DNA of 64,000 bases from Mycoplasmopsis sturni DSM 22021. Its GTDB lineage: Bacteria; Bacillota_I; Bacilli_A; Mycoplasmatales; Metamycoplasmataceae. A model generated the notes under the pieces. The model saw only the letters and a list, made by a program, of their open reading frames with translations, made no database searches and was not told where the DNA came from. The stretch is taken from contig NZ_JNIZ01000003.1 of assembly GCF_000701485.1 (NCBI RefSeq), positions 62,001-126,000 on the forward strand, written 5' to 3'. The position numbers and the translations under genes were made by a program. Shown here in pieces: positions 48,982-59,700 of this stretch. Within the stretch, counting starts at the first letter, position 1; each line of letters starts with the position of its first letter.

Positions 48982-48987
48982 TATAAT
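48982..48987 (+). promoter_or_regulatory. Predicted leaderless promoter of parE
   Basis: TATAAT, spacer AAAGTA of six bases, ATG at 48994. The context TGTAATATAATAAAG is shared with the HAD gene at 12322. Confidence 0.65.
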
Positions 48988-48993
48988 AAAGTA

Positions 48994-50916
48994 ATGAGTA
49001 ATAAATACAATGCAAGCAATATTCAACAATTAAAAGGATTAGAAGCGGTTCGTAAGCGTCCGGGAATGTACATTGGAGGAACCGATGTTAATGGATTGCA
49101 CCATTTGGTTTGAGAAATAGTTGATAATTCAATTGATGAAGCATTAGCAGGATATGCTAATCAAATCAAAGTTACTTTAAAAAAAGACGCTTCAATTGTA
49201 ATCGAAGATAACGGGAGAGGAATTCCTGTTGATCGAGTGAAAGGTACTTCCTTAAGTGCTGTTGAGCTTGTTTTTACTGAATTACATGCTGGTGGAAAGT
49301 TTCAAGAAGGCGCTTATAAAACTTCAGGTGGGTTACACGGTGTTGGTTCTAGCGTAGTCAATGCTTTATCAGAAAAACTAAAAGTTTGAGTTAATCGCGA
49401 CAAAAAACGATATTTAACTGAATTTGTGCAAGATCAAATTGTTACACGTACCCATGAAATTGGACCTTCAAAACAAGATGGAACCACCGTTCAATTTTGA
49501 CCAGATTACAAAATGTTTAAAAACTCTAAATTAAATGTCAATACCATTAGCGAAAGATTAAAAGAAAGTTCCTTTTTAATCTCTGGTCTTAAAATTATTT
49601 TAATTGACGAAAACACTGATTTTTACGAGGAATATCAAAATGAAAACGGACTAAAGGCGTTTTTGGATTTCCTTAATGATTCCAAAGAAGTTATAACACC
49701 TTCAATTTCTTACAAGGATCAACGCAAAGGAATTGAAGTGGAATTTGCTTTTCAGTGAACAAATGCATATAATGATTTTTTTCTAAGTTTTGTTAACAAC
49801 GTTAAAACTCGTGATGGCGGAACTCATGAAACCGGGCTTAAAAATGCTTTTACAAAAGTTTTTAATGAGTTTGCAAGCAAAGAAAATATACTTAAAAAAG
49901 GTAGCTTTGATGGCGATGACATTCGCGAAGGTCTTTCGGTAGTTTTATCTTTAAAAGTACCTGAAAGCCTTTTAGAATTTGTAGGTCAAACTAAAGATAA
50001 ACTAGGAACCCCTGATGCTAAAGGTGTTGTTGAGGAAATTGTTTCAAAAAACCTTGAACTTTGAATCGCTGAAAACAAACAAATTGCTAAAAAAGTATTA
50101 GAAAAAATTAAGCGAGCTTATGAAATCAGAATGGAAGAGCGTAAGCGTAGATTAGAAGCTAGAAAAAGCAAAAATGTACTAAAAGAAAAAATGATTTTAA
50201 GCGACAAACTTACTCCTGCAACAAGTAAAAATCCAGCAGAAAAAGAGTTATTTCTTGTAGAGGGAGACTCAGCTGGTGGATCGGCTAAAAGTGGGCGTAA
50301 TCGTCAATTTCAGGCAATTTTACCTCTTAGAGGAAAAGTTATCAATAGCGAAAAATCTAAATTAATTGATATTTTAAAAAATAATGAAATCGGTACTATT
50401 ATTAATACAATAGGAGCTGGTTTTGGTAAAGATTTTGATAGCACAAAAGCACAATATGGCAAAATTATTATCATGACCGATGCCGATACTGATGGTGCTC
50501 ACATCCAAGTTTTACTGTTAACTTTCTTTTACCGTTTTATGAAACCATTAATTGAAGAAGGAAAAGTTTTTATTGCTTTACCTCCACTTTATAAAATTAC
50601 TAATAAGGCAAGTAAAAATCATATTTATGCTTGAGATGATGATGAACTTGAAGAAATTCTAGCCAACTATAAAGGCGCTTATGAATTGCAAAGATATAAA
50701 GGGCTTGGTGAAATGAATGCCGATCAGCTTTGAGAAACTACCATGAACCCTGAAACAAGAACCTTAATTAAAGCAACTATTGAGGATGCCTCTCTTGCTG
50801 AACGTAGAGTAAGTGCCTTAATGGGAGATAATGTTTTATCAAGAAGAAATTGAATAGATAAAAATATTGATTTTAACACCCATGATGACTTTATTAAAAA
50901 AATTAAAATTTGTTAA
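48994..50916 (+). CDS. parE: DNA topoisomerase IV subunit B
   Basis: Protein of 640 residues. GHKL ATPase motifs: [22 protein letters not shown] and [21 protein letters not shown] motifs: [20 protein letters not shown] and [20 protein letters not shown], then [20 protein letters not shown]. The residues around these motifs match ParE more closely than GyrB. UGA-Trp codons are frequent. parC does not follow; dps does. Confidence 0.95.
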
Positions 50917-50941
50917 AATTAATTTAAATTAAGGAGCGATA

Positions 50942-51361
50942 ATGAATTTAAAAGAACTAAAAATTTTTCAAGCATCATTAATGGTGTTGCAAATAAAAAT
51001 TAAAAACTATCACTGAAATATTCAAGGCAAAAACTTTTTCGAAGACCACGAACAATTAGATGATTTTTATGAAGAAACCGTTGAACAAGGTGATACTTTT
51101 GCTGAAAAAATTGTAATGTTTGATCAAGTTGCATTAGGAAGTTTTGCTGAAGCTTTACCTCTTTCTTTTGTAAAAGAAGTCATGGGAAAACGCTATACAT
51201 CAGATGTGATCTATAAAGACTTAATTAGCGATCTTGAAAAAATTCTTGATTTTGTTGAGAAAATGAACGGTAATATGGATTTTAGAGTTCAGCCCATAAT
51301 TGACGAACTTGTACTTTATGCTCACAAGTGAGTATGAAAATTCAAAAAATCAGTAGCTTAG
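50942..51361 (+). CDS. dps: Dps-like ferritin with intact ferroxidase site
   Basis: Four-helix protein of 139 residues. His24, His36, Asp40, Asp51 and Glu55 keep the spacing of the inter-subunit ferroxidase site of Listeria Dps (His31, His43, Asp47, Asp58, Glu62), in KNYHWNIQGKNFFEDHEQLD and the following DTFAEKI. It probably stores iron and protects DNA from peroxide. AAGGAG precedes the ATG, 25 bases after parE, so it may share the parE transcript. The end passes two UGA-Trp codons. Confidence 0.88.
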
Positions 51362-51373
51362 TTGCTGATTTTT
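51344..51373 (+). terminator. Terminator of parE-dps
   Basis: AAAAAATCAG pairs with CTGATTTTTT, extended by G-U pairs toward the loop, then T residues. It overlaps the dps stop. Confidence 0.75.
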
Positions 51374-51413
51374 TTTGTGCACTTTTTTTATATTTTCTTA
51401 TAACTTATATGAA

Positions 51414-51896
51414 ATGCAGAAAAATAAAGGAATGTTATTAGAAAATATCATTAATCGCAGTATTGAATTCATGTGAATCAACCACATTGCATATATCGAA
51501 AAGAAACATTTACCAATAAAATTTAGCAAAATAGTGCTCCAAAATCACAAATTAAATTTTGAAAATGCTATAGTGCTTTCAAAAAGTACTGTAGATTATA
51601 TAGGGTGTTACAATGGGTCTTTTATTGCTTTTGAAGCTAAAACATGTGATTCTGAATTATTTAGTCTGAGTAATCTGAAGGAACATCAATTTGAATATTT
51701 AGAAAATATATCAAACAATGGAGGAGAAGCTTTTGTGATTTTCTTTTTTAGTGCTAAAAAAGAATTTTATAAACTTGATATTAAAAAAATTATGGCAATT
51801 TGACAAAAACAAAAATCTATTTCATATTGATGGATAAAAGAAAATTCTAAAGCTTTAACTTTAGAATTTCCGGGGTTGTTAAATATATGCAATTAG
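51414..51896 (+). CDS. recU: Holliday junction resolvase RecU
   Basis: Protein of 160 residues. NKGMLLENIINRSIEFMW is the RecU opening, and STVDYIGCYNGSFIAFEAK carries the D-E-K nuclease core. The C-terminal KALTLEFPGLL also fits. The start at 51414 is the only ATG that opens the frame. A TATAAC ends nine bases earlier, so the leader is very short. Its TAG stop overlaps the stop of the convergent HU gene, and the HU terminator lies inside its coding region. Confidence 0.88.
51842..51869 (-). terminator. HU terminator located inside recU
   Basis: AAATTCTAAAG, loop of six, CTTTAGAATTT, a perfect 11-base stem. On the minus strand it is followed by TTTCTTTT, 24 bases past the HU stop. Confidence 0.75.
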
Positions 51897-52192
51897 TTGA
51901 AGTCAATTAAATCACGAAGATATTTTGAAGGTTTATATTTAATTACACGTCTTTGTGGAATATCAATAGTTTTTCCTTCACCACCTTCTGAATCTTTAGC
52001 AAATTTGTTTACAATTTTTCTTGAACGCTTAATGGCTGTTGAGAAAATTCCAAGTTGAGAAAGTTGGATTTTGTCTTCGGTAATAAGTTGTTCTTTCAAA
52101 ATAAATACCATTGCGTCAAAAACTTTATCTACTTCTTTTGGAGAAACTTCAATTTTTTCAGCAACAGCTGCGATAAATTCTTTTTTTGTCAT
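51893..52192 (-). CDS. HU/IHF-family DNA-binding protein
   Basis: Protein of 99 residues. N-terminal MTKKEFIAAVAEKIEVSPKE is typical of HU helices 1 and 2, followed by GIFSTAIKRSRKIVNKF and an arm ending in IPQRRVIKYKPSKYLRDLI. The arm carries an unusual EGGEGKT stretch. It compacts and bends DNA. AGGAG precedes the ATG. Confidence 0.9.
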   Translation of the reverse strand: MTKKEFIAAVAEKIEVSPKEVDKVFDAMVFILKEQLITEDKIQLSQLGIFSTAIKRSRKIVNKFAKDSEGGEGKTIDIPQRRVIKYKPSKYLRDLIDFN

Positions 52193-52233
52193 ATCTTCTC
52201 CTAGTACTATTTAAGTATATGTTAATATAAAAA

Positions 52234-52239
52234 ATTATA
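52234..52239 (-). promoter_or_regulatory. Predicted -10 box of the HU gene
   Basis: TATAAT on the minus strand, transcription start expected near 52227. The rest of the 52193-52443 gap is AT-rich and holds the divergent lipoprotein promoter (TATAAA at 52404-52409). Confidence 0.55.
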
Positions 52240-52443
52240 GACTTTTTTATAATATAAAAAAATAAATTTTATAAAAATCGCAATAATAAGAAATTTTAAA
52301 CCCCTAAAAATTCACTAAAATATGGAAAAAGAGAAAAATGATTTTTGTTAAAATCAATTAACCAATAAATTAGTAAGCAAAAAGGATTGAATTAAGGTAA
52401 AATTATAAAATACAAATATTATTTGGAGAATGTAATTTAAACT

Positions 52444-54747
52444 ATGAAAATAAGAAATAAATTTAAATTATTAACTTTATTAAGCGTTGCAGCACCTACA
52501 CTTGCTGTTGTTTCTGCAGCTTGCTCTAAAGAAGATAAAAAAGAATCTGAACAAGAAATAAAAAGCTCTGCTTCTGTAGAAGCAAGCGTAAAACAAACAG
52601 TATCTGAAGGTGAAATTAAAGAAAAAGCAGAAGAACAACCTACAGAAGAAAATCAAAATACAGAACAAAGCAAAAGCTTAAACTTAATTAAAGAACAACT
52701 TGAAAAATTGAGTTTATATAGTCATTTATATGACAAAAAAGCTTATGAAGATTATTTTGATAAATTAGCAAAAAATCAAAGCGAATTTACTGATAAATCT
52801 TATGCAGAAGATCAATTTACAAAAGATCTTGAAAAATATAAAGCCTTTTATTTAAAAATTGCAGATCTTAATCAATGAATGCAAGAAAAAAGCGAAGAAG
52901 AAGTTATTGCAGAAATTGACAAACACAAAAGTGAAGATGGAAGCATCTTTACAACACTTGATGGAGAATTGAGTCTTACAGATCTTTCAATTAAAGAATT
53001 TGAAAACAAATTAGCATCTTCATATTCAAATATAATTCAAGAAAAATTTGATGCTGAACACCCAAACAAAGAAGAAAATTCTAATGGTGATAGTTCTAAA
53101 GATCAAACATCTGAAGAAAATTCTAATCAAGACTCTTCACAAAATGTTGATGAAACAAATGGTCAAACCGATGTTCAACAGCCAGAAGAAGATAGCAATA
53201 CTACAGCTGGTGAAAGAAACAAAAATCAATGATTAAAGAAATTTAACGACTTATTAGCAAAAGTTAACAAAGCTAAAGAAAAAGCTGTAGATAGTTGAAA
53301 AGGAGTTTTTGATTACACAATAAAATCAATCCAATCGCAAATAAAGAATATTCAAAGTAATGATTCTAAATTATTTGAAAATCCAGAGTATAGAAAAAAT
53401 GAATTACAATCAAGTTATAATAATCTAGAAAATCAAGCGAAAAGCTACGCATCAGGCGCAGGTCTAGATTGAGATAATTTAGACGCAAAAACAGAATTTG
53501 AAAAATTAATAGAAAAATTGCAATCAAATATTGATGACTTATCTAAAAAAGTTGAAAGTGTATTAAATTCTCAAGTAGCAAAAGTTGTTAACCAAGACAT
53601 TGAAGGATTAAAAGAAGCGAAGAAAGAATGAGAAACAAGAGTTAAAAATGGAGAAAGTCAAGGACAACTTGCTGGATATCTAAAAAGTTACTTAGATGAA
53701 AAAGGAGCTTATTACAATACTTATCACAGCTCATTAAATGAAATTAGCAAATATAATAAAGAAAGAGAAGAAAGAGCAAAAACAATCGCTGAAAATACAA
53801 AAACATTTAATGATTTAATTACTCCTGAAACTTTCTCATGAATGAACCGTGAAGTTAACATGCAAGCTTTTGATTCTATTGTTGGAACATTAGAGTTTTC
53901 TGGGTTTGGCGATTATTTCCTTAAATCAGAAAGTAATTTAGCTTATAGCGACATTTATAATGATGAAGTTAAAAATGTAATTGAAAAATATATTGAAAAA
54001 TTCTCAAAAGAACTTAAAGAGGGGCGTGGAGAATTAGATAATCCAAGTACCGTAGAAATTGATCCTAGCGATTTAGAAATATTTAAAAAACTTGTAAAAA
54101 TTGCAGATAACTATACAAAATTCCAAATCGACAGATACAATAAAATTAGAGAAAAACTTCATGTTCCTGCACTTGAAAATATAACATCTCAATTAACTGA
54201 AGACCAAAGAGCAAATCTTGTTTTACAAGGAATTTTAGGTTATACACGTGGGCTTTTTATTAAGGACAAAACACAAAGAAATGACGGAAAAACTTTATCA
54301 ATAGGTCACGGATTAAATAAAGCTACTCAAGATACACTTGCAAAAATAAATAAAGCATATACAGATAATTACTATGGATCATACAACAATCCAGTATATA
54401 CTAGTGAAAAGACCGGATTAACAAATGATTTCTTATCAACTTTATTCTTTAGATTAATTTTAGGTGAAAGAAAAGCATACGATCAAGATTTATCATCAAG
54501 AGGAGATAAATTCACTGTTGATGGATGAGGACACTTAGCTGGTACAATGGACAATCACGTATATGGATTCTATGGAGTTCCTATCGCTATTAGTTTAGGA
54601 ATTGGTACATCAGTTAACGATAGTAGAACTCAGTGAAGATTATCTATTTCTGATATGTTAATTCTTCCAAAAGATGGTTCATTACAACACGCAACAGAAA
54701 AAGAAGGTGAAGCTTCAGCTGCTGCTGAAAAAGCAGAAGAAAAATAG
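52444..54747 (+). CDS. Large surface lipoprotein, function unknown
   Basis: Protein of 767 residues with a lipoprotein signal peptide: a basic start, a hydrophobic core and lipobox SAAC with Cys27. Residues 28-75 are Glu/Lys/Ser-rich linker. Residues about 78-150 hold a domain (LSLYSHLYDKKAYEDYFDKL) repeated in the next gene. An acidic Ser/Asn/Asp/Gln linker lies near 205-265, then a long helical region, and a folded C-terminal domain ending in Ala/Glu repeats. I do not recognise the family. The nearest ribosome-binding site (GGAG) is 15 bases from the ATG, longer than usual. UGA-Trp is frequent. Confidence 0.85.
53071..53127 (+). repeat. Direct repeat in the acidic linker of the lipoprotein
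   Basis: GAAGAAAATTCTAAT occurs at 53071-53085 and again at 53113-53127. The copies are 42 bases (14 codons) apart, so the repeated peptide is EENSN-x-DSS. Confidence 0.75.
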
Positions 54748-54767
54748 TCTAAACTAAAATTCAAAAT

Positions 54768-54801
54768 AAAAAAGATTGTAAATTCCTTTACAGTCTTTTT
54801 T
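54768..54801 (+). terminator. Terminator of the lipoprotein gene
   Basis: AAAAAAGATTGTAAA, loop TTCC, TTTACAGTCTTTTTT with one U-G pair. Confidence 0.85.
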
Positions 54802-54828
54802 TGTGCTTTTTTTGATATAAAAATTTAA

Positions 54829-54834
54829 TATAAT
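54829..54834 (+). promoter_or_regulatory. Predicted -10 box of the secreted relative
   Basis: TATAAT about 54 bases before the ATG at 54888, after the preceding terminator. Confidence 0.5.
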
Positions 54835-54887
54835 TCAAAAAATTTAAGTGCAAGTAGCTTTTTATAAAATTATTTAAAAGGAGAATT

Positions 54888-55511
54888 ATGAAAAAAATAT
54901 ATAAATGATTTTCAATTTTTGCAATGACTACACCAATAATATTTGCTTTTTCTGCAGGTTTACCTAAAACCAGTTTATCAAAACTTAATAACGAAAATGA
55001 AAACACAACAAATGCTTCTGAAGAAGAAATAGATATAACAAAAACAAAAGAATCTCTTACAGAACAATTAAATAACTTACCCCTATATTCACCTCTTTAT
55101 CGCAAGGATACTTATGATCAGTTTTTTGAAAATTTAGGAAAACAACAAGCACAATATATTTCCGAGAAAGTTACTGAAGAAGAATTTAAAAATCAAGTTC
55201 AAATTCTTAAAGAATTTTATAGAAGAGTTTTTGAGTTACACCTTATTTTACAAACAAATAACAAAATTGAACTTGAACAAAAACTTAAAGAATTAAGAGA
55301 TACAAAAAACACAATCCTTATACAAATTAATGGGGATTATAAAATTTCAACATCAAAAATTAAATCAATTAATTTAGCTTTAGTTCAATGATATGCTTCA
55401 GGAGTAGAAGAAGCATATAAAGCTACTAACCATGAAGAAGAACAAAATCAACTAAGCGACCAAACCGAAGATAACCAAGATCAAGCAACTACAGAAGATT
55501 CTGCCCAATAA
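54888..55511 (+). CDS. Secreted relative of the preceding lipoprotein, no lipobox
   Basis: Protein of 207 residues. A hydrophobic N-terminus (about 6-24, FSIFAMTTPIIFAFSAG) looks like a signal peptide but contains no Cys, so it cannot be lipidated in the usual way. Residues about 55-125 (LNNLPLYSPLYRKDTYDQFF and onward) align with residues 80-150 of the lipoprotein, sharing the L-YS-LY-K--Y---F--L pattern. The tail is rich in Glu, Gln and Asp. AAGGAG precedes the ATG. It probably arose by duplication. Function unknown. Confidence 0.8.
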
Positions 55512-55565
55512 TTATAGAATACGCTTTGCTATTTCTAGCTAATAAAAAAATATAAGAAACAAAAC

Positions 55566-55593
55566 AAAAAACACACTACATGGTGTGTTTTTT
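55566..55593. terminator. Bidirectional terminator after the secreted protein gene
   Basis: AAAAAACACAC, six-base loop, GTGTGTTTTTT, between convergent genes. Confidence 0.85.
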
Positions 55594-55617
55594 AATAAAA
55601 GGAATTTAATTATTTTT

Positions 55618-56040
55618 CTACAAAAGGGTAACAAAATAATCTAGTTTTTTGTAACTTGTCGTTCTTAATCTACCAGTAGCACTTAATAAAATAATAATTA
55701 AATATTGTAAAGAAGATAAAGCAATAATAAAAAAGGTTCACATACTATTATTCATTTGATCAAAAAGACCTAAAGCTAAGGCATGTAAAATAATATTAAC
55801 AAAACCACTTAAAACAACTAATCTAAAGTTAGTTCAAAGATAAGGGTTTGTTTTTTTAAGAGATAAAACTCCTAAAAGCGAAATTGCAAAGCCCACTCAT
55901 AAAAATGGAAAATCCATCAAAATCATGTATGTTTTTGTATTATTAGAAATTCCTAATGAACCTAAAAAAAGAACAATAGCTAAAATTGAGCATATCAATA
56001 CCCAAAAATGGTATTTAGTAATATAACTATTTGGTTTCAT
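55618..56040 (-). CDS. Unknown four-helix membrane protein
   Basis: Protein of 140 residues with four hydrophobic segments (about 10-32, 42-62, 75-97 and 103-122) and a basic C-terminal tail (RLRTTSYKKLDYF). No motif recognised. It reads through several UGA-Trp codons. AAGGAA precedes the ATG at 56040. It converges on the secreted protein gene and is divergent from the next gene. Confidence 0.72.
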
Positions 56041-56195
56041 ATTATTCCTTAGATTTATTTTTAAATAAAAACTAGTAACTAATCTTTATTGTCGTTTTTA
56101 TTTTAGCATTTTTTTAATACTTTTATACTTATTAATAAATATAAATGACAAGCAATAAATAATTTCTTCAATAAAAGAACTATAAGCAGAAGTTA

Positions 56196-56201
56196 TATAA
56201 T
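56196..56201 (+). promoter_or_regulatory. Predicted leaderless promoter of the 56.2k gene
   Basis: TATAAT, spacer ATTTAT of six bases, then ATG at 56208; no ribosome-binding site. Confidence 0.65.
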
Positions 56202-56207
56202 ATTTAT

Positions 56208-56528
56208 ATGAAACAACTTCAAACAAAAACCTCAAAAGAATTAGATTTATCTTTTGATTTTGAAATTTTAAATTTTGAAAACAGAGAATTTGATATTATC
56301 ATCCATAAATTACTTAGAAATTTAGAATATTCACCGAAATTCTTTGAATGATTTATGGAAGATTTAATTTATTTTTTAGAACAAAATGGTTATCAAAAAC
56401 GTTGAGACATAGGAACCATTTATCTCAGTGGTGTTGAAAACCTGAAATTATCTGAGGCAAATAAAAAAGAATTTATTTCATTTCTTGAGAATTTTGTAAC
56501 TAATTTTGACATTAAAATTAAAAACTAG
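56208..56528 (+). CDS. Unknown small cytoplasmic protein
   Basis: Protein of 106 residues, acidic, with mixed helix and no signal or membrane segment. Middle part KFFEWFMEDLIYFLEQNGYQ is aromatic-rich; UGA-Trp occurs twice. The family is not recognised. The predicted leaderless promoter and the terminator overlapping its stop make it a self-contained unit between two membrane-protein genes. Confidence 0.65.
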
Positions 56529-56543
56529 GCTAAGCCTAGTTTT
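56521..56543. terminator. Bidirectional terminator at 56.5k
   Basis: AAAACTAGGC, loop TAA, GCCTAGTTTT, then T residues. It includes the TAG stop of the 106-residue protein and lies five bases past the stop of the convergent membrane protein gene. Confidence 0.85.
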
Positions 56544-56547
56544 TTTC

Positions 56548-56733
56548 TTATCATATATTTAAAATACCATGGGTTCTAGCAGCATAAGATAATAGCTTCC
56601 CATCTTGGGTTGTATTATTGTAAATTGCAAAATCAGCAATATAAGCAATAGCAACACAAAGTATAACAAGGAAGATAATTGATATAACAATTAAAGTGAT
56701 TTTAAAGGCTAATTTTCTTTTATTAAAATTCAT
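56548..56733 (-). CDS. Small single-pass membrane protein coupled to the giant protein gene
   Basis: Protein of 61 residues: basic start (MNFNKRKLAFK), one strongly hydrophobic helix (about 11-36, ITLIVISIIFLVILCVAIAY) and a short polar tail. The ATG overlaps the stop of the giant gene by one base (TAATG), and AAGGAT lies just upstream inside that gene. It may anchor or assemble with the giant protein, whose C-terminus has no membrane helix. Function unknown. Confidence 0.72.
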
Positions 56734-59700
56734 TATTTATTATCCTTTCTTGTTTTAAATCAGAACTGGTCAATTGCTGATGCATATAAAACATTAAATG
56801 CCGATGCTTTTACAATTTTTCTAGGTGTATATCCTGTTGTGCCTGTTTCATTTTCGTTGCTGCTAAAGACATTAGTAGCTACAGTACCTTTAAATGTTGT
56901 TTTTGGATCAGAAAAGTTTCTTCTTCTAATAACTGATTGACCACCGTTAATTGGTCAAACAGGAGATAAAGCATTTCTCGAACTAGACATAAGTAGGTTT
57001 CCTACTCCTTCTAATGGCCCAAAGATACCATTATGTAAAGCACTTAAAGCAGAAATATAAGCTCCAATTTCATCTAAAGTCACAACATAATTTTCTCTAT
57101 CTAAGTTTGCTTTTAACTCTGTTAAAGTTTGCTTAATCTTTGTTTTATTTCTAATTGCTCTATTTTTTAATAAAGTATCAATTTGTCTCTTGACACTTGC
57201 TTTATCTCTAAGAATTAAAACAATATTGTCAATTCATGAATTATATAAGTAAAGATCTGATTTCTTCTCGCCATTTTCTGAAACTGAATTATCAAAGTAG
57301 AAATTAAATTTGTATAAATTAATATTTGCTAAATTTTTAATTGGATCTGCGGTTGCAAAATTGTCAAATGGGAAAATACCATATTGAACAGAACCAGCAT
57401 TAGCATACATTTGTTTTTCGTATCATTGAGGAGTTTGAGCCGCTTTACTACTATATGTACCATTTGTAGGATTTCCAGTGGTCAATCCAGGGTCAATTTG
57501 TAAAATTCAAACCTCAAGTGTTCTATCGTCAAATAAGATTCTAAATCTTTCAAACTGTTTTTGTACCGATAAGAAAACATTATAAGTAAAGGCCACCGCT
57601 TCTTGATTTAGAATATTAATAGCAACATCAGAAAGTTTTGTTTCCGGTGTAATTTCGGCTGTTCATCTTGTTCCATCAAAAAATACGTGTTCCGGTGGAG
57701 AATCTATATATTCTTGTTTTGGTGTAATAATTCCATACGGATTAAGTTCAGCATTAATACCTTCTTCAAATTGAAAAATAGCAGACCTAAATGCATTATA
57801 AGCTTTTTTGGCAACTTTAAGCTCAATTTCACGATCATTATAATTAAAGTTTCAACCGGCTTCTTTGGTATCAAATACTTTAACTTTGGCATCAAAACCA
57901 ACTTTATCTCCATTAAAGAAGATATCTGAACTACCGCTACGAAGTTGAATTCTATCAATAGTTTTGAAAGTTAAATAAACATCTCTTTCTATTTCTATAG
58001 GAGGGAGTTTTTCTGTATTTGAATCATAAGTATAAACAAGTTTTGCCTTTAATGATTTTCTATCTAAATCTAAGTCAGTTTCATTAACTTGTTCAAATCA
58101 ACCATTTTCGTTTCATTTTTTAATATGAACATGGAATTTAATTGGAGAAAAAATCGAAGCTTCACCACCATTGCCTTGAATTGGTAAATCCTTATTTGTA
58201 AAGGCAAATTGTTTAAACATTGATAGTAGCTCATAATTTTTTGTAATATCAAGTTTGTTGTTTTGCCCCAAATTAGCTTGTGTAATAATTTCATTAAATT
58301 TGCTTTCGAATTTTTCTTTAGTAATGCTATCTTCAGCAGTAATAACTTGATGTTTCTTTTCAAAAGGTGCCGCTGATGTTTTATTTCCTTTTGGTAAAGG
58401 ATTTTGAAGATTTGGATTACTATCTATTTGTTTAAATAATAAAAGTTGTCTAGAAGTATCTTTAAGTCAGTTGTTATATTCACTTACCTTTTGAATAATA
58501 CTTTGAAGTGAGTCAAAAATATTTGTACTTTGGCCAGTTCAAGTTGAAGCGTCAACATTTTGCCCATTTTTAGTTGATTCAGGAATGCTATTAATTGTAT
58601 TTTGATATCCTGTAATAAATGAATTATATTGTTCTTTTATTTCACTAGTTAAAGGATTCTCGGTACTAAATTTGATATTAGCATATAAATCCTCAAAAAT
58701 ATCTTCAAGTAAATTGGTTGCCACAAGATTTTGTATGGTTGTTTTAACCATATTTTTATAAAGATCAAATGCATTATTTAAACCATTTAATTGAAGGGCA
58801 AATTGAGATAATGCCGAAGAATTTTGGTTATCTCCCAGTTGAGAATAACTATTTTTGAGTGCTTGGTAAATTTGAGAAAAGTTAGTATAAGCTTGCTCAA
58901 GAGCGTTAATACCTTGTGTTTCGTAATAAGTTTTATTTGTATTTTTAACATTTTGATTAAATTGATCAAGAGTAGAAGCGACTTTAACATAGAAACCTTG
59001 ATGATTTTCTTCTTCAGACATTTTTGCTTTAAATTGGTCTTTAATGTAATTTGTAAACTCTTCAATTTTTGTTTCAACAGGAACTTTTAAAGCTTGAATT
59101 GCAGGGGCTAAAACTCTTGAATAATTAATTCTATCGGTATAATTTGCGCTAAGAACAGAGTCAATTGCATTCTTAATTTCTAAGATTTTCTGGTATTGTG
59201 TTTCGGTTACATTAGAACCAGCACGAGCATCTAATTGTTTTGGAGAAAAATCAACAATATAATCACTAATTGCTAAATCTGCATCTTTAGCTTTATCAAA
59301 TACATAAGTATAAAGTCTATTAACTTGCAAAGCAGATGTTTCTTTAGAAGCTGAAATAGCATTATTAGCCTGACTATAAGTAATATTTTCAATATCATTG
59401 TTGAGCTCTTCTAATTTATTGATTGCATTTTGTTCGAAGTTAGCTACAATGATTGGGTTTGGATCTGTATTTTGAGGGTTAAAAGTAGCTTGATTTTCTT
59501 CAATATATCTCTTAAGCGCTTTTGAATAATCCAATTGCGATGCTAATTGTTGTTTTTTAGCTTGGAAAACATTATCGATTGCATTTCTTAAGTTTTTAAT
59601 AGCATTAGCTTTGTCTAATTCACTATTTGGAATTGCCTTAAGAACATTGGTAGCTTGTTCAAGAACAGCTTGCAGCTCATTAAATTTAGTTGTTACATTG

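Noticed and set aside
57704-58363. Minus-strand frames of 84 and 97 residues in the giant gene
   Set aside because: They are out-of-frame shadows; composition is unlike a folded protein and the giant frame runs through both without a stop.
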